The notes beneath the pieces are model-generated. The model saw only the letters and a program-made list of their open reading frames with translations, did no database searches and had not been told where the DNA came from. This document shows, piece by piece, positions 14,371 to 22,140 of a DNA stretch of 37,031 bases. The stretch spans positions 1 through 37,031 of the forward strand of contig JAVVXN010000011.1 of NCBI GenBank assembly GCA_036651575.1. Reading direction: 5' to 3'. This DNA is from JAVWGW01 sp036651575. Its GTDB lineage: Bacteria; Actinomycetota; Coriobacteriia; Coriobacteriales; Eggerthellaceae. How positions within the stretch are numbered: the stretch's first letter is position 1; each line of letters begins with the position of its first letter. Made by a program: the position numbers and the translations under genes.

Positions 14371-16878
14371 CTAGCTAAGGGCTGCTTCGGTGTCGGTGTC
14401 GGCGCTCAATCCCTTCTGCTTGGTTATATCGATAAGGGAAGCGCAAAAGAGTTTTCGGCCGTCTTGCTCGCGCAGGAAAAAGACGCGGAAATATATCCAC
14501 ATGATGCCACCCGTTGGACAGTGGCGTCGAAACGTGCCTTCAGCGCCGGTGTTGACGTGACGTTCGGCGGAATCAAACAAGCTGATGATGAGCTTTCTAT
14601 CGGCGGAAAGCGTCATGGTGTAGACAAGATCTCGCTGCTGCGCGAGCGCGTCGGGCGTTGACTTGGTGACCTGGTAGTAGCGTTCGTTTGCTTGCAGGAT
14701 TTCGAATCGATTTTCATATACTTCGTAGACCGCAACACCTCCCACCAGGTTGTCGAGTAGCATTTTGTTTCCCAGCCCATCCTTGATAAGGTTGGTCAAG
14801 CTAATGCGCTGGATCGCGTTTTGCTGCATCCCGCTGAAATCTACATTTTCAGTTTGAGAAAGAATTGTTTCAAGCGCTTCGGTGGAGAGCGGTCGGTAAA
14901 AGAAGTAACCTTGAATATACGGGCACCCGAGTTCGATGAGGAAATCAACCTGTTCGCGCGTTTCCACGCCTTCGGCGATAATGTCGAGTTCCATCAATTG
15001 CGCCATGCTGATGACGGAGCGCAGGATGTTTTCGCCACGAGTTGTCTTCTTTTTGGAAGGTTCAAGGAATTTCATATCAATTTTGAGAACGTCAACGTTG
15101 AGATCCTTGAGCATGTTGAGGGAAGAGTAGCCGCTTCCGAAATCATCCATAAGGATTGTGAATCCCGCCTCTTGGAGCTGCGTGGCAACGGCGGAGATGT
15201 TTTCATCTTCAACGTAGGCGCTTTCGGTAATTTCCAGTTCAAGTAAAGTGCGATCAATTTGGTATTTTTCAATCAGTTTGTTCAAGGATTCGAGCACATC
15301 GATGGAAAATATATCAGCTCGTGAGATGTTGACGGAAACGGGGATGGCATGGTGCCCCTCTGCGGTCCACGCCTGCAGCGTGCGGCAGACTTCTTCCCAG
15401 ACGTATAAATCGAGACTGGCGATGAATCCGCTTTTCTCAAGAAGCGGAATGAATTCGCCGGGCATAACCAGTCCGTGCTCGGGGTGCTCCCATCGTACGA
15501 GCGCTTCGAGGCCGATAATTTTGCCGTTGAGCGCGTTGCATTTGGGCTGCCAATACAGGATGAATTCTTTATTTTTCAGCGCACGTTGTACTTCAAGAAG
15601 AATTTTTGGTTCCTGCTCGAGTCGCTCGGTCATGGTGTTGTCGTAATATGCGGTGCGGGTGGAATAGCTGCCTTTAATCGAATTGAGGGCGGTGAGCGCG
15701 TGATCGCACAAAGTCCATGGCGCTGTATGACAATCATCGATTTCGCAAATGCCAACAACGGGTAAAAAGCCGATGCTGTCTTCGAAATCAGCCGTAGAGA
15801 GTTGAACGATTTCCATAAGAGACGTTGGTGTGACGGCTTTTCGGGGAACCAGAACAACAAAATCATCCCCTCCTAAATAACCGGCGATTCCCTGGTGCTC
15901 GGCGCAAAAATTTGAGAGATGATTGCTGAGCGCTTTAATAAGCTGGTCGCCCGCGTCTCGGCCGTGCCATTCGTTGAAAATTTTGAAGTGGTCTATGTCG
16001 ATATACAGTAAATCAAAAGGTTCATGCGCGTTGTCTACAAGGTGCTTTTCGGTTCTGTCAAGAAAGGCAAACGTGGTGTAGAGTCCGGTGAGCACATCTC
16101 TTTCTGCCACCAGTTGTCGGGAGGATGTCGCCTCGTTATTTCGTACGCGTTCTTCCTCCTGCCGTTGTTCGTCGATATCAACAACGAAACACATGAGCGC
16201 GGTCGTATCGCGCTCTCCCCGCTGCACGGGAATCGTTGTCTGGGAGGTCCAACCGTAGCCTCCCTTGTTCAGTTTTACGCGAAATTCATGCTTGCGCATT
16301 CCGGTTTGCGCAAGGAGGCTTTCGATGTTGTCGATGTTCCAGAAGTCGAGAAATTGTTGGCGATCGTCGGGATGGATAATCGCGTTTGAGAGTTCTAGCA
16401 GCCTGTTTTCGAGAGACCCCGAAAGCGGTGGGGTCAGGTATTTTGCTTTTGCGCGATACAGGGCCTTGTACGTTTTTTCAGATATATTAATCTCGAAGAG
16501 TTCGTCATAGGATGCTTGCTGGCTAAAAATATGAAAAAGATCCTTATCGTTTTCATCAAGGCCTTTTGCGGAGATCAACGTGCAGGTTCCGCAGTTGGGC
16601 CACTCGATGGCAAGGGAGCACAGGGCAATCCATTGGCGCAAATTGTGGTTGTAAACAAGGTTTTGGTTTAAAGCATCGTGTTCGAGAGCGCGCTTGGTAA
16701 GAGGGCAGTCGGGGCAGGGATGGGTGCCTCCCCTGAGTGCGTCATAGCACAAACAGCCCAAGGAGGCTTGGGGAAAGAGCTTTTTGGAAACACCATCGAG
16801 GTAGACTACGCGATGATTTTCGTCGACGACGTAACTATGCCTCGGTGCACAAAAATCTTCGACACGAGCTCCCCCCAT
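14371..16878 (-). CDS. PAS-GGDEF(degenerate)-EAL cyclic-di-GMP phosphodiesterase, 835 aa
   Basis: Cytosolic signalling protein. An N-terminal PAS-like sensor carries Cys44, Cys55 and Cys58 (CYDALRGGTHPCPDCP); a second PAS-like region with HPDDRQQFLDFW precedes the cyclase domain. The cyclase signature near residue 335 is GGDDF rather than GG(D/E)EF, so synthesis is doubtful. The EAL domain (about 425-665) looks complete: GLEALVRW, NISRADI, ITESAYVED, MDDFGSGYSS, LKIDMKFL, AEGVET and IQGYFF. A PAS domain ends the protein. I start at the ATG at 16878, which has GGGAGG upstream and aligns exactly with the start of the paralogue at 21043; the frame is open 42 codons further, to an ATG without a ribosome site. 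It is a paralogue over its full length of the protein encoded just upstream. Confidence 0.88.
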   Translation of the reverse strand: MGGARVEDFCAPRHSYVVDENHRVVYLDGVSKKLFPQASLGCLCYDALRGGTHPCPDCPLTKRALEHDALNQNLVYNHNLRQWIALCSLAIEWPNCGTCTLISAKGLDENDKDLFHIFSQQASYDELFEINISEKTYKALYRAKAKYLTPPLSGSLENRLLELSNAIIHPDDRQQFLDFWNIDNIESLLAQTGMRKHEFRVKLNKGGYGWTSQTTIPVQRGERDTTALMCFVVDIDEQRQEEERVRNNEATSSRQLVAERDVLTGLYTTFAFLDRTEKHLVDNAHEPFDLLYIDIDHFKIFNEWHGRDAGDQLIKALSNHLSNFCAEHQGIAGYLGGDDFVVLVPRKAVTPTSLMEIVQLSTADFEDSIGFLPVVGICEIDDCHTAPWTLCDHALTALNSIKGSYSTRTAYYDNTMTERLEQEPKILLEVQRALKNKEFILYWQPKCNALNGKIIGLEALVRWEHPEHGLVMPGEFIPLLEKSGFIASLDLYVWEEVCRTLQAWTAEGHHAIPVSVNISRADIFSIDVLESLNKLIEKYQIDRTLLELEITESAYVEDENISAVATQLQEAGFTILMDDFGSGYSSLNMLKDLNVDVLKIDMKFLEPSKKKTTRGENILRSVISMAQLMELDIIAEGVETREQVDFLIELGCPYIQGYFFYRPLSTEALETILSQTENVDFSGMQQNAIQRISLTNLIKDGLGNKMLLDNLVGGVAVYEVYENRFEILQANERYYQVTKSTPDALAQQRDLVYTMTLSADRKLIISLFDSAERHVNTGAEGTFRRHCPTGGIMWIYFRVFFLREQDGRKLFCASLIDITKQKGLSADTDTEAALS

Positions 16879-16956
16879 GGGCGCCTCCCTACTATCGAGG
16901 TATGCAGCGTACGCCTTGTCCGCTAACTCGAGTATATTAGTATGATTTTTAATGTT

Positions 16957-16974
16957 TCGGAAGAGTTCTTCCGA
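16957..16974. promoter_or_regulatory. 8-bp inverted repeat upstream of the 835-aa EAL protein gene
   Basis: TCGGAAGA and TCTTCCGA flank a 2-nt centre exactly. On the plus strand seven T residues follow, so it could end an antisense transcript. On the minus strand it lies just upstream of a TATACT-like box (16931-16936), suggesting an operator over the -35 region of the gene at 16878. Confidence 0.4.
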
Positions 16975-17049
16975 TTTTTTTAGTACTCCACAGTCATAGC
17001 ACATATATTTTTTGAGAAGAAGATGCCGATGGAGGGCTTAACCTGCTGC

Positions 17050-17066
17050 CTTTTGTGTCACAAAAG
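17050..17066. promoter_or_regulatory. 17-bp palindrome between the two c-di-GMP genes
   Basis: CTTTTGTG and CACAAAAG are exact inverted copies with one central base, 36 bp after the stop of the 1313-aa gene in the reading direction. No T-run follows on the minus strand, so it looks more like a protein-binding site than a terminator. Its core TTGTGTCACAA loosely recalls TTGTGACAA at 7304. Confidence 0.4.
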
Positions 17067-17101
17067 TGTTCAATAAGTCAGGTCTTTTCCTTTCCCCCTT
17101 T

Positions 17102-20100
17102 TTAGACCCCCAGGCCGTCCGGCGTGTTCTGCTCCGGTTGTGCGACGGGGTGCATGTCGGGGGTGTATATCGTATACGTTGCTTCCCCCCGTGATTTTGC
17201 CTCGTGCAGTGCGATATCTGCCCGTGCATAGGCGGTATCAAAATCGGTTGCCTGTGTTGGCAGCAAGACAATTCCGGCAGATAAAGACAGGTTGATCTTG
17301 CGGTTAAAGATGAGGTCCGATCCCCGCGATGCATCGCACATGTCCTGTACTTTGCGTTCGATATCTTGCGGGGAAACTTCTTTGCACAAAACAATAAATT
17401 CATCTCCGCCCCAACGGCAGAGAATATCCTTTTTTCGAAAATACTTTTTGAGAAAATGGCCACATTTCGTCAAAATTTTATCGCCATACGGATGTCCGTA
17501 CGTATCGTTTACTTGCTTGAATTTATCGAAGTCAAAAATCAGGAATGCCGCCGGCGTATCCTCGGTAATTCCTTCGTTGAATTCTGCACTGATCAGGTCG
17601 GTTGCTGTTTGCCTATTGAGCAGCCCCGTCAAAGAATCCCGCTCCGCTCGGTTGAGAAGGTCGAGTTCCTGCTTCTTTTCGTCAGTGATATCTTCAAGGT
17701 ATCCGATAGCGCGTAGGGGCATCTGTTGGGCGTCAAGCACCGTTTGCCAGGTGATTTTGAGCCAAAAGCATTTTTCAGAGGAGGATTTTTGCAACTGTAT
17801 TTCTTCTTCTGAGCTTTCGCCTTGCTGGATTCGCTTCTCTATTCCAAGAAGGGTTTGCTTGTCGTCGGGCGAGAAGAAGGGCGAATTCGTAATGCGGGTA
17901 GAAAAGTCGTTAATGATAATCGACTCCCCGAGGGCGTTTTCGTTGCTGCGAGGAAGCGTGTCGAGAAACGCGGGTAAAATGCTGGTTTGCGCGATGTTTT
18001 GGAAGGTGACGTTGTGCGTTTCGACGTCGTAGACCCAAATATTAAGGTCGGCTTGCTGGATGACGCTTCTCAGTAAGTCGTCTTCCAGAACAAGTTTTTG
18101 TTGGAGCAACACCGTCTCGGTAACGTCAACGCAGGAATTCGTGGTTGCCAGTCGCCCATCTTGCGCTTGAACGATGCGTCCGCGATTGACCACCCATAAG
18201 CTTGATCCATCCTTGCGCAACATGCGGTATTGGCTCGTGTAGTCGAGTCCTTCATGGTAGTCCGGTCCGATGTCGTCTAAAACGCGAGCGTAATCATCGG
18301 GATGTACGATGTTTTCAAGATTGTTATGGATGCCCAATACCAGGTCGTCATAGGATGAATAACCAAGCATCCGGAGCATTTCATTGCTGGCGAAAAAGGG
18401 AGGAGAGCTTTCTTTTTCGCAGTATCCGCCAATTAAGCCACTTGGGGCGCTTTGAGCAAAAAGTCGCGCTGCCACCCGTTGGTTGTCTTCGGTAATCGTG
18501 ATGGTTTTGCGATCGATGGAGGAAAAACCGAGAATTTCATTGAGTGCTTCTTGGGAAGCGGCAAGGGCTGCTTCCTGTTCTTTTTGCTCCGTCACATCGG
18601 TGAGCGTTGCGTAGAAAATTTTCCTCTCGTTTTGCTCTCGCAGAAAAAATACGCGGAAATGAATCCACATGATATTGCCGGAAAGACGATAGCGGCGAAT
18701 GGTTCCGTCGGCTCCGTCGGTTTTGTTGCTTTCCGCCTGCGCAAACAATCCCATGAAAAAATCTAAATCGTCAGGATGCACCATGTTGCCGACAGAATGG
18801 CGATGCTGCTCGAGGTTGTTCATTTCGTATTCTGTGATGCGGCAGTATCGCTCGTTGACCTGCAAAAGCTCGAAGCGCCCATCGCAAAGTTCGTAGATAG
18901 CCATACCGCCCAATAAATTATCAAGCATGGTTTGGCTTTCAGTATTGTTTTGGACCAAGTTTGTGAGACGAATCTGTCCTACGGGACTTTTGCGCATACC
19001 GCCGTAATCAATGGCGGTATCATCGAGCAAGAGCTTGCGGGTGTCTGCGCCCGAAAGCGGTCGAAAGAAGTAATACCCCTGAACGTAGGCACACCCAAGA
19101 CTCGAAAGAAAATCAACCTGCTCTTGCGTTTCGACCCCTTCGGCGACAACGGTGAGCTCCATCAAGCGAGCCATGCTGATGACCGACTTGATGATGCTTT
19201 CTCCTCGCTCTGTCGTGTCTTCGGACAGCTTCAAAAAGCCCATGTCGATCTTGAGGATATCCACTTTGATATCTTTGAGCATATTGAGCGAGGAGTAGCC
19301 GCTTCCGAAATCATCCATAAGGATGGTAAAGCCGAGATCTTGCAGTTGAGCCGCCACATCGGCCATTCGGAGGTCTTCGACATAGGCGCTTTCGGTAATT
19401 TCAAGTTCAAGGAGCGAGCGGTCGATTTGATAGGTATGAATCAAATTCTCCAATGTTTCAGGTACGTCGACTGAGTACATGTCGGCGCGAGAGATATTGA
19501 TGGAGACCGGAATCGGGCGGTGTCCCTCGTTGATCCATGATCGAAGAGCGCGGCACACTTCCTCCCAAACAAAGAGGTCGAGACTGGCGATAAAGCCACT
19601 TTTTTCGAGCAAAGGAATAAACTCGCCGGGTAAAATCAAGCCGCGTTCGGGGTGCTGCCAGCGTACGAGGGCTTCGAGGCCAACAATTTTTCTTGTGGTA
19701 ATGTTGCATTTCGGTTGCCAATACAAAATGAATTCTTGGCCTTTAAGGCCGCGCTGTACTTCGAGGATAATCTTAGGTTCTTGTTCGAGACGTTGTGTCA
19801 TGGCGCTGTCGTAGTGGGCAACGCGCGTCGTGTAGTTGCCCTTGATGGAGCTGAGGGCCGTTGCGGCGTGGTCGCAGAGCGTAGCTGCCGAAATTGAACG
19901 ATCCTCAATTTTGCAGATGCCAATTGCCAGCAAAAAGCCAATGCTCTCTCGAATGATTGTCGTCGGAAAATTGAGGAGGCCGTCAAGTAAGTCTTGTGTG
20001 ACGGCGCGATGCGGAAGAAGTAAGACAAAATCGTCTCCTCCTAAATAGCCAGCAACACCCTGATGGACATCTCGAAGGTTTGCAAGATGGCCTCCGAAGG

Positions 20101-21043
20101 CTTTCAGAAGTCGATCGCCTTCGGCACGACCATACCATTCGTTGAGAATCCTGAAGTGCTCGATATCGAGATAGAGTAAATCGAACGATTCGGTTGGATG
20201 CTCTTTGAGGCAAGCGTCAACTTTATCGTAGAAAACGAAATTGGTGGACAATCCCGTGAGCGGGTCGTCTTCGGTGGAATGGGTCGCAAGAATGCCTGCG
20301 GCGTCCCTTAAGTTCAGGCTTTTCTTTTTTTGCTCGTCGATGTCGGATATGAAGCAGAACAGCACTTCTTCGTCGCGCTCGCCGCGAGAGATGGGGGTTA
20401 TCGTTTGGCAAACCCAGCGGTACCCTCCTTGGCGAAGTTTTTTTCTAAACTCGTTTTTGACCCTTCCTTGTTGGCGGCACGCCTCGCTCACGTTGTTGGG
20501 TTTCCAGAATTCAAGAAACCGCTCCCGATCATCGGGATGCACTAGGACGTCGGCGAACTCGTTGACCATTTTCGGGAAGCCTCCCGAAAGAGCCGGCATG
20601 ACATACTTGTCTTTATCGTAGTAAAGAATTCGATACGTTTGGCTGGTTGGATTGAGTTCAAAAAGCTCATCATAGGTTTCCGGTTGGCAAAACGCGCGCA
20701 AAAGGTTTTTGTTGTTTTCATCAATGGTTTTGCCGGTGTAGAGTACGCACGAATTATGGTCGGCCCATTCGATGCGGGTGCACGTTACCGTCAGCCATCG
20801 ATCGAGCAGGTGGTTGTAGAGAATGCCCTGCGTTGATAGATCGGTTTCGGAGGATCGGTTTTCCCAGGGGCAATCGGGGCACACATGGGTGCCGTCTCGA
20901 AAGGCGGCATAGCACGCATCGCCAAGATGCGCAGAAGGGAAGATGTTTTCTGCGACGGAGTTCAGATAAACCAAGCGGTGATTTTCATCAACGATAAATG
21001 CGTGGTTTTGAGCGCGCGTCGTGTCGTCTCGGTTACCCTCCAC
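17102..21043 (-). CDS. PAS-GGDEF-EAL-PAS-PAS-PAS-GGDEF cyclic-di-GMP enzyme, 1313 aa
   Basis: Cytosolic protein with an EAL domain between two GGDEF domains. The N-terminal PAS-like sensor has Cys44, Cys55 and Cys58 (CYAAFRDGTHVCPDCP). GGDEF1 (signature GGDDF near 334) is atypical. EAL (about 425-665) has all usual metal and base residues (GLEALVRW, NISRADM, ITESAYVED, MDDFGSGYSS, LKIDMGFL, AEGVET, VQGYYF). Three PAS domains follow (about 700-810, 870-980, 990-1120). GGDEF2 (about 1130-1300) is canonical, with RWGGDEF and an RKKD inhibitory (I-site) motif five residues before GGDEF. It may therefore both make and break c-di-GMP. The likely start is the GTG at 21043, with AAAGGGAGG 6 bp upstream, rather than an ATG six codons earlier. 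It is probably expressed with the MarR gene upstream or the paralogue downstream. Confidence 0.88.
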   Translation of the reverse strand: MEGNRDDTTRAQNHAFIVDENHRLVYLNSVAENIFPSAHLGDACYAAFRDGTHVCPDCPWENRSSETDLSTQGILYNHLLDRWLTVTCTRIEWADHNSCVLYTGKTIDENNKNLLRAFCQPETYDELFELNPTSQTYRILYYDKDKYVMPALSGGFPKMVNEFADVLVHPDDRERFLEFWKPNNVSEACRQQGRVKNEFRKKLRQGGYRWVCQTITPISRGERDEEVLFCFISDIDEQKKKSLNLRDAAGILATHSTEDDPLTGLSTNFVFYDKVDACLKEHPTESFDLLYLDIEHFRILNEWYGRAEGDRLLKAFGGHLANLRDVHQGVAGYLGGDDFVLLLPHRAVTQDLLDGLLNFPTTIIRESIGFLLAIGICKIEDRSISAATLCDHAATALSSIKGNYTTRVAHYDSAMTQRLEQEPKIILEVQRGLKGQEFILYWQPKCNITTRKIVGLEALVRWQHPERGLILPGEFIPLLEKSGFIASLDLFVWEEVCRALRSWINEGHRPIPVSINISRADMYSVDVPETLENLIHTYQIDRSLLELEITESAYVEDLRMADVAAQLQDLGFTILMDDFGSGYSSLNMLKDIKVDILKIDMGFLKLSEDTTERGESIIKSVISMARLMELTVVAEGVETQEQVDFLSSLGCAYVQGYYFFRPLSGADTRKLLLDDTAIDYGGMRKSPVGQIRLTNLVQNNTESQTMLDNLLGGMAIYELCDGRFELLQVNERYCRITEYEMNNLEQHRHSVGNMVHPDDLDFFMGLFAQAESNKTDGADGTIRRYRLSGNIMWIHFRVFFLREQNERKIFYATLTDVTEQKEQEAALAASQEALNEILGFSSIDRKTITITEDNQRVAARLFAQSAPSGLIGGYCEKESSPPFFASNEMLRMLGYSSYDDLVLGIHNNLENIVHPDDYARVLDDIGPDYHEGLDYTSQYRMLRKDGSSLWVVNRGRIVQAQDGRLATTNSCVDVTETVLLQQKLVLEDDLLRSVIQQADLNIWVYDVETHNVTFQNIAQTSILPAFLDTLPRSNENALGESIIINDFSTRITNSPFFSPDDKQTLLGIEKRIQQGESSEEEIQLQKSSSEKCFWLKITWQTVLDAQQMPLRAIGYLEDITDEKKQELDLLNRAERDSLTGLLNRQTATDLISAEFNEGITEDTPAAFLIFDFDKFKQVNDTYGHPYGDKILTKCGHFLKKYFRKKDILCRWGGDEFIVLCKEVSPQDIERKVQDMCDASRGSDLIFNRKINLSLSAGIVLLPTQATDFDTAYARADIALHEAKSRGEATYTIYTPDMHPVAQPEQNTPDGLGV

Positions 21044-21177
21044 GGGAGTCCTCCCTTTCATACTTACCGAGTCTCTTACTAATCATAATGCAGCTAGTTA
21101 TCCTTAAGTATACCGTTTTACTGCGTTTCGGGGACCCGCAATATGTTAAGGATCGTCAAGGAGGTCATTTTCTGCGG

Positions 21178-21696
21178 CTAGTTTCTTTTCGACGGCGAAG
21201 TAGGTGTGCATTCTTTGCGGGGAAGGGGGGCTTTGTTGGCCTCGAAGTGAGCTTGATGGGTGTCGCTGTATGTTTCAGCATTGGTCTTGAGGTGTTCGAG
21301 CACGGCAAGAAACGTATCGATGTCGTCTTGCTCGATATCGGCAACCAGATTGTCGGCAACTTCGATAGTACAGGGCTCAACCTGCTCGATGAGCGTTCGG
21401 GCTTGTTCGGTGATCGATATGACATGAGCTCGCCGGTCGTTGGTGTCTTTTGCTCGCACAATAAGTCCCTTGCGTTCGAGCGTGTCAAGGTAGCGCGTGA
21501 TCGTTGCCTGTTCTTTACGGGTCGCGTCTGCAAGAGCCTTCTGCGACAGAGACCCCGATCGGTCAAGTTGGTTGAGGAGATTCCATTGCCCCGGTGTTAT
21601 TCCGTAGGGGCGCAGTGTTTCTTCGAGAGACCTGAAGAGAGAACGCTGTGCTTCGTAAACGAGGAATCCAATCAATTTATTATGTCGATTCGACAT
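21178..21696 (-). CDS. MarR-family transcriptional regulator
   Basis: 172 aa winged-helix DNA-binding protein. Helices before the domain include YGITPGQWNLLNQL; the recognition part is SLSQKALADATRKEQATITRY, with LDTLERKGLIVRAKDTNDRR forming the wing and the conserved D-x-R-R turn, all classic MarR features. A non-conserved tail of about 50 aa rich in Ser, Pro and Lys follows. The ATG has AAAAGGAGT upstream. MarR proteins usually repress a neighbouring gene until a small phenolic or other ligand binds. Candidate targets are its own promoter, the MopB operon starting at 22141 on the other strand, and the c-di-GMP gene 134 bp downstream. Which one is real cannot be told from sequence. Confidence 0.92.
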   Translation of the reverse strand: MSNRHNKLIGFLVYEAQRSLFRSLEETLRPYGITPGQWNLLNQLDRSGSLSQKALADATRKEQATITRYLDTLERKGLIVRAKDTNDRRAHVISITEQARTLIEQVEPCTIEVADNLVADIEQDDIDTFLAVLEHLKTNAETYSDTHQAHFEANKAPLPRKECTPTSPSKRN

Positions 21697-21916
21697 GGTA
21701 AGACTCCTTTTCCAGCAATACTGCGGTCATTGTTTATGTTGGCTCAGGAGAAAGCGCCTGAAGACAACGATCCTTCCGTGGGGAAAATCCATAGGCTTAT
21801 CATACTAAGTAAGCACAGGATTGCGGGCGTCGTCAAGCAGTAAAAAATATTTTGACGAAGACTACAGGGCGCACATGAAAAGGGGAAGTGATGCTTTCCT
21901 GGTTTGGCGCGGGGCC

Positions 21917-21936
21917 GCGAGAAGTTTTCTTCTCGC
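21917..21936. repeat. 8-bp perfect hairpin in the marR-mopB intergenic region
   Basis: GCGAGAAG and CTTCTCGC flank TTTT exactly. No T-run follows directly. It lies in the 444-bp region between marR and the second molybdoenzyme operon (21697-22140), which otherwise holds the promoter, inverted repeat and leader ORF listed next. Confidence 0.4.
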
Positions 21937-21984
21937 ATGAAGGTGAGTTCTTCTTTTAAATTATCCTCAAAATAGAATATAAAA

Positions 21985-22030
21985 ACTTGTTGAACTAATA
22001 ATTGCAGGTAATATAATTAGTATAACAAGT
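21985..22030 (+). promoter_or_regulatory. Promoter of the second molybdoenzyme operon with flanking inverted repeat
   Basis: TTGAAC (21990-21995) and a perfect TATAAT (22012-22017) are 16 bp apart, a good sigma-70 type promoter. The 7-bp sequence ACTTGTT (21985-21991) and its inverse AACAAGT (22024-22030) bracket it, touching the -35 and the likely start site. A dimeric repressor such as the nearby MarR protein could bind there (inference). Confidence 0.6.
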
Positions 22031-22061
22031 ATTTACGTTTACCTCAGGTCTGGAGGTCAGG

Positions 22062-22100
22062 ATGCTTGCTGCGGGGCCTGTGTCCTTATCGGTCGAATAA
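22062..22100 (+). CDS. Possible 12-codon leader ORF before the MopB gene
   Basis: The ATG has a strong GGAGG 5 nt upstream and encodes MLAAGPVSLSVE before a TAA, 40 bp before the MopB start. The GGAGG lies in the 3' arm of a small hairpin (ACCTC at 22041-22045 with GAGGT at 22053-22057), so initiation could be gated. No attenuator-type run of one amino acid is present. Real translation is unproven. Confidence 0.35.
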   Translation: MLAAGPVSLSVE

Positions 22101-22140
22101 AGTGCAGGTCGTGTCGGACGAGGGAATAGAAGGAGGAGAG

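Noticed and set aside
16879..17004. 42-codon N-terminal extension of the 835-aa GGDEF-EAL protein from the ATG at 17004
   Set aside because: That ATG lacks a ribosome site, whereas the internal ATG at 16878 has GGGAGG and aligns exactly with the start of the paralogue. The extension also covers a dyad and a -10-like box.
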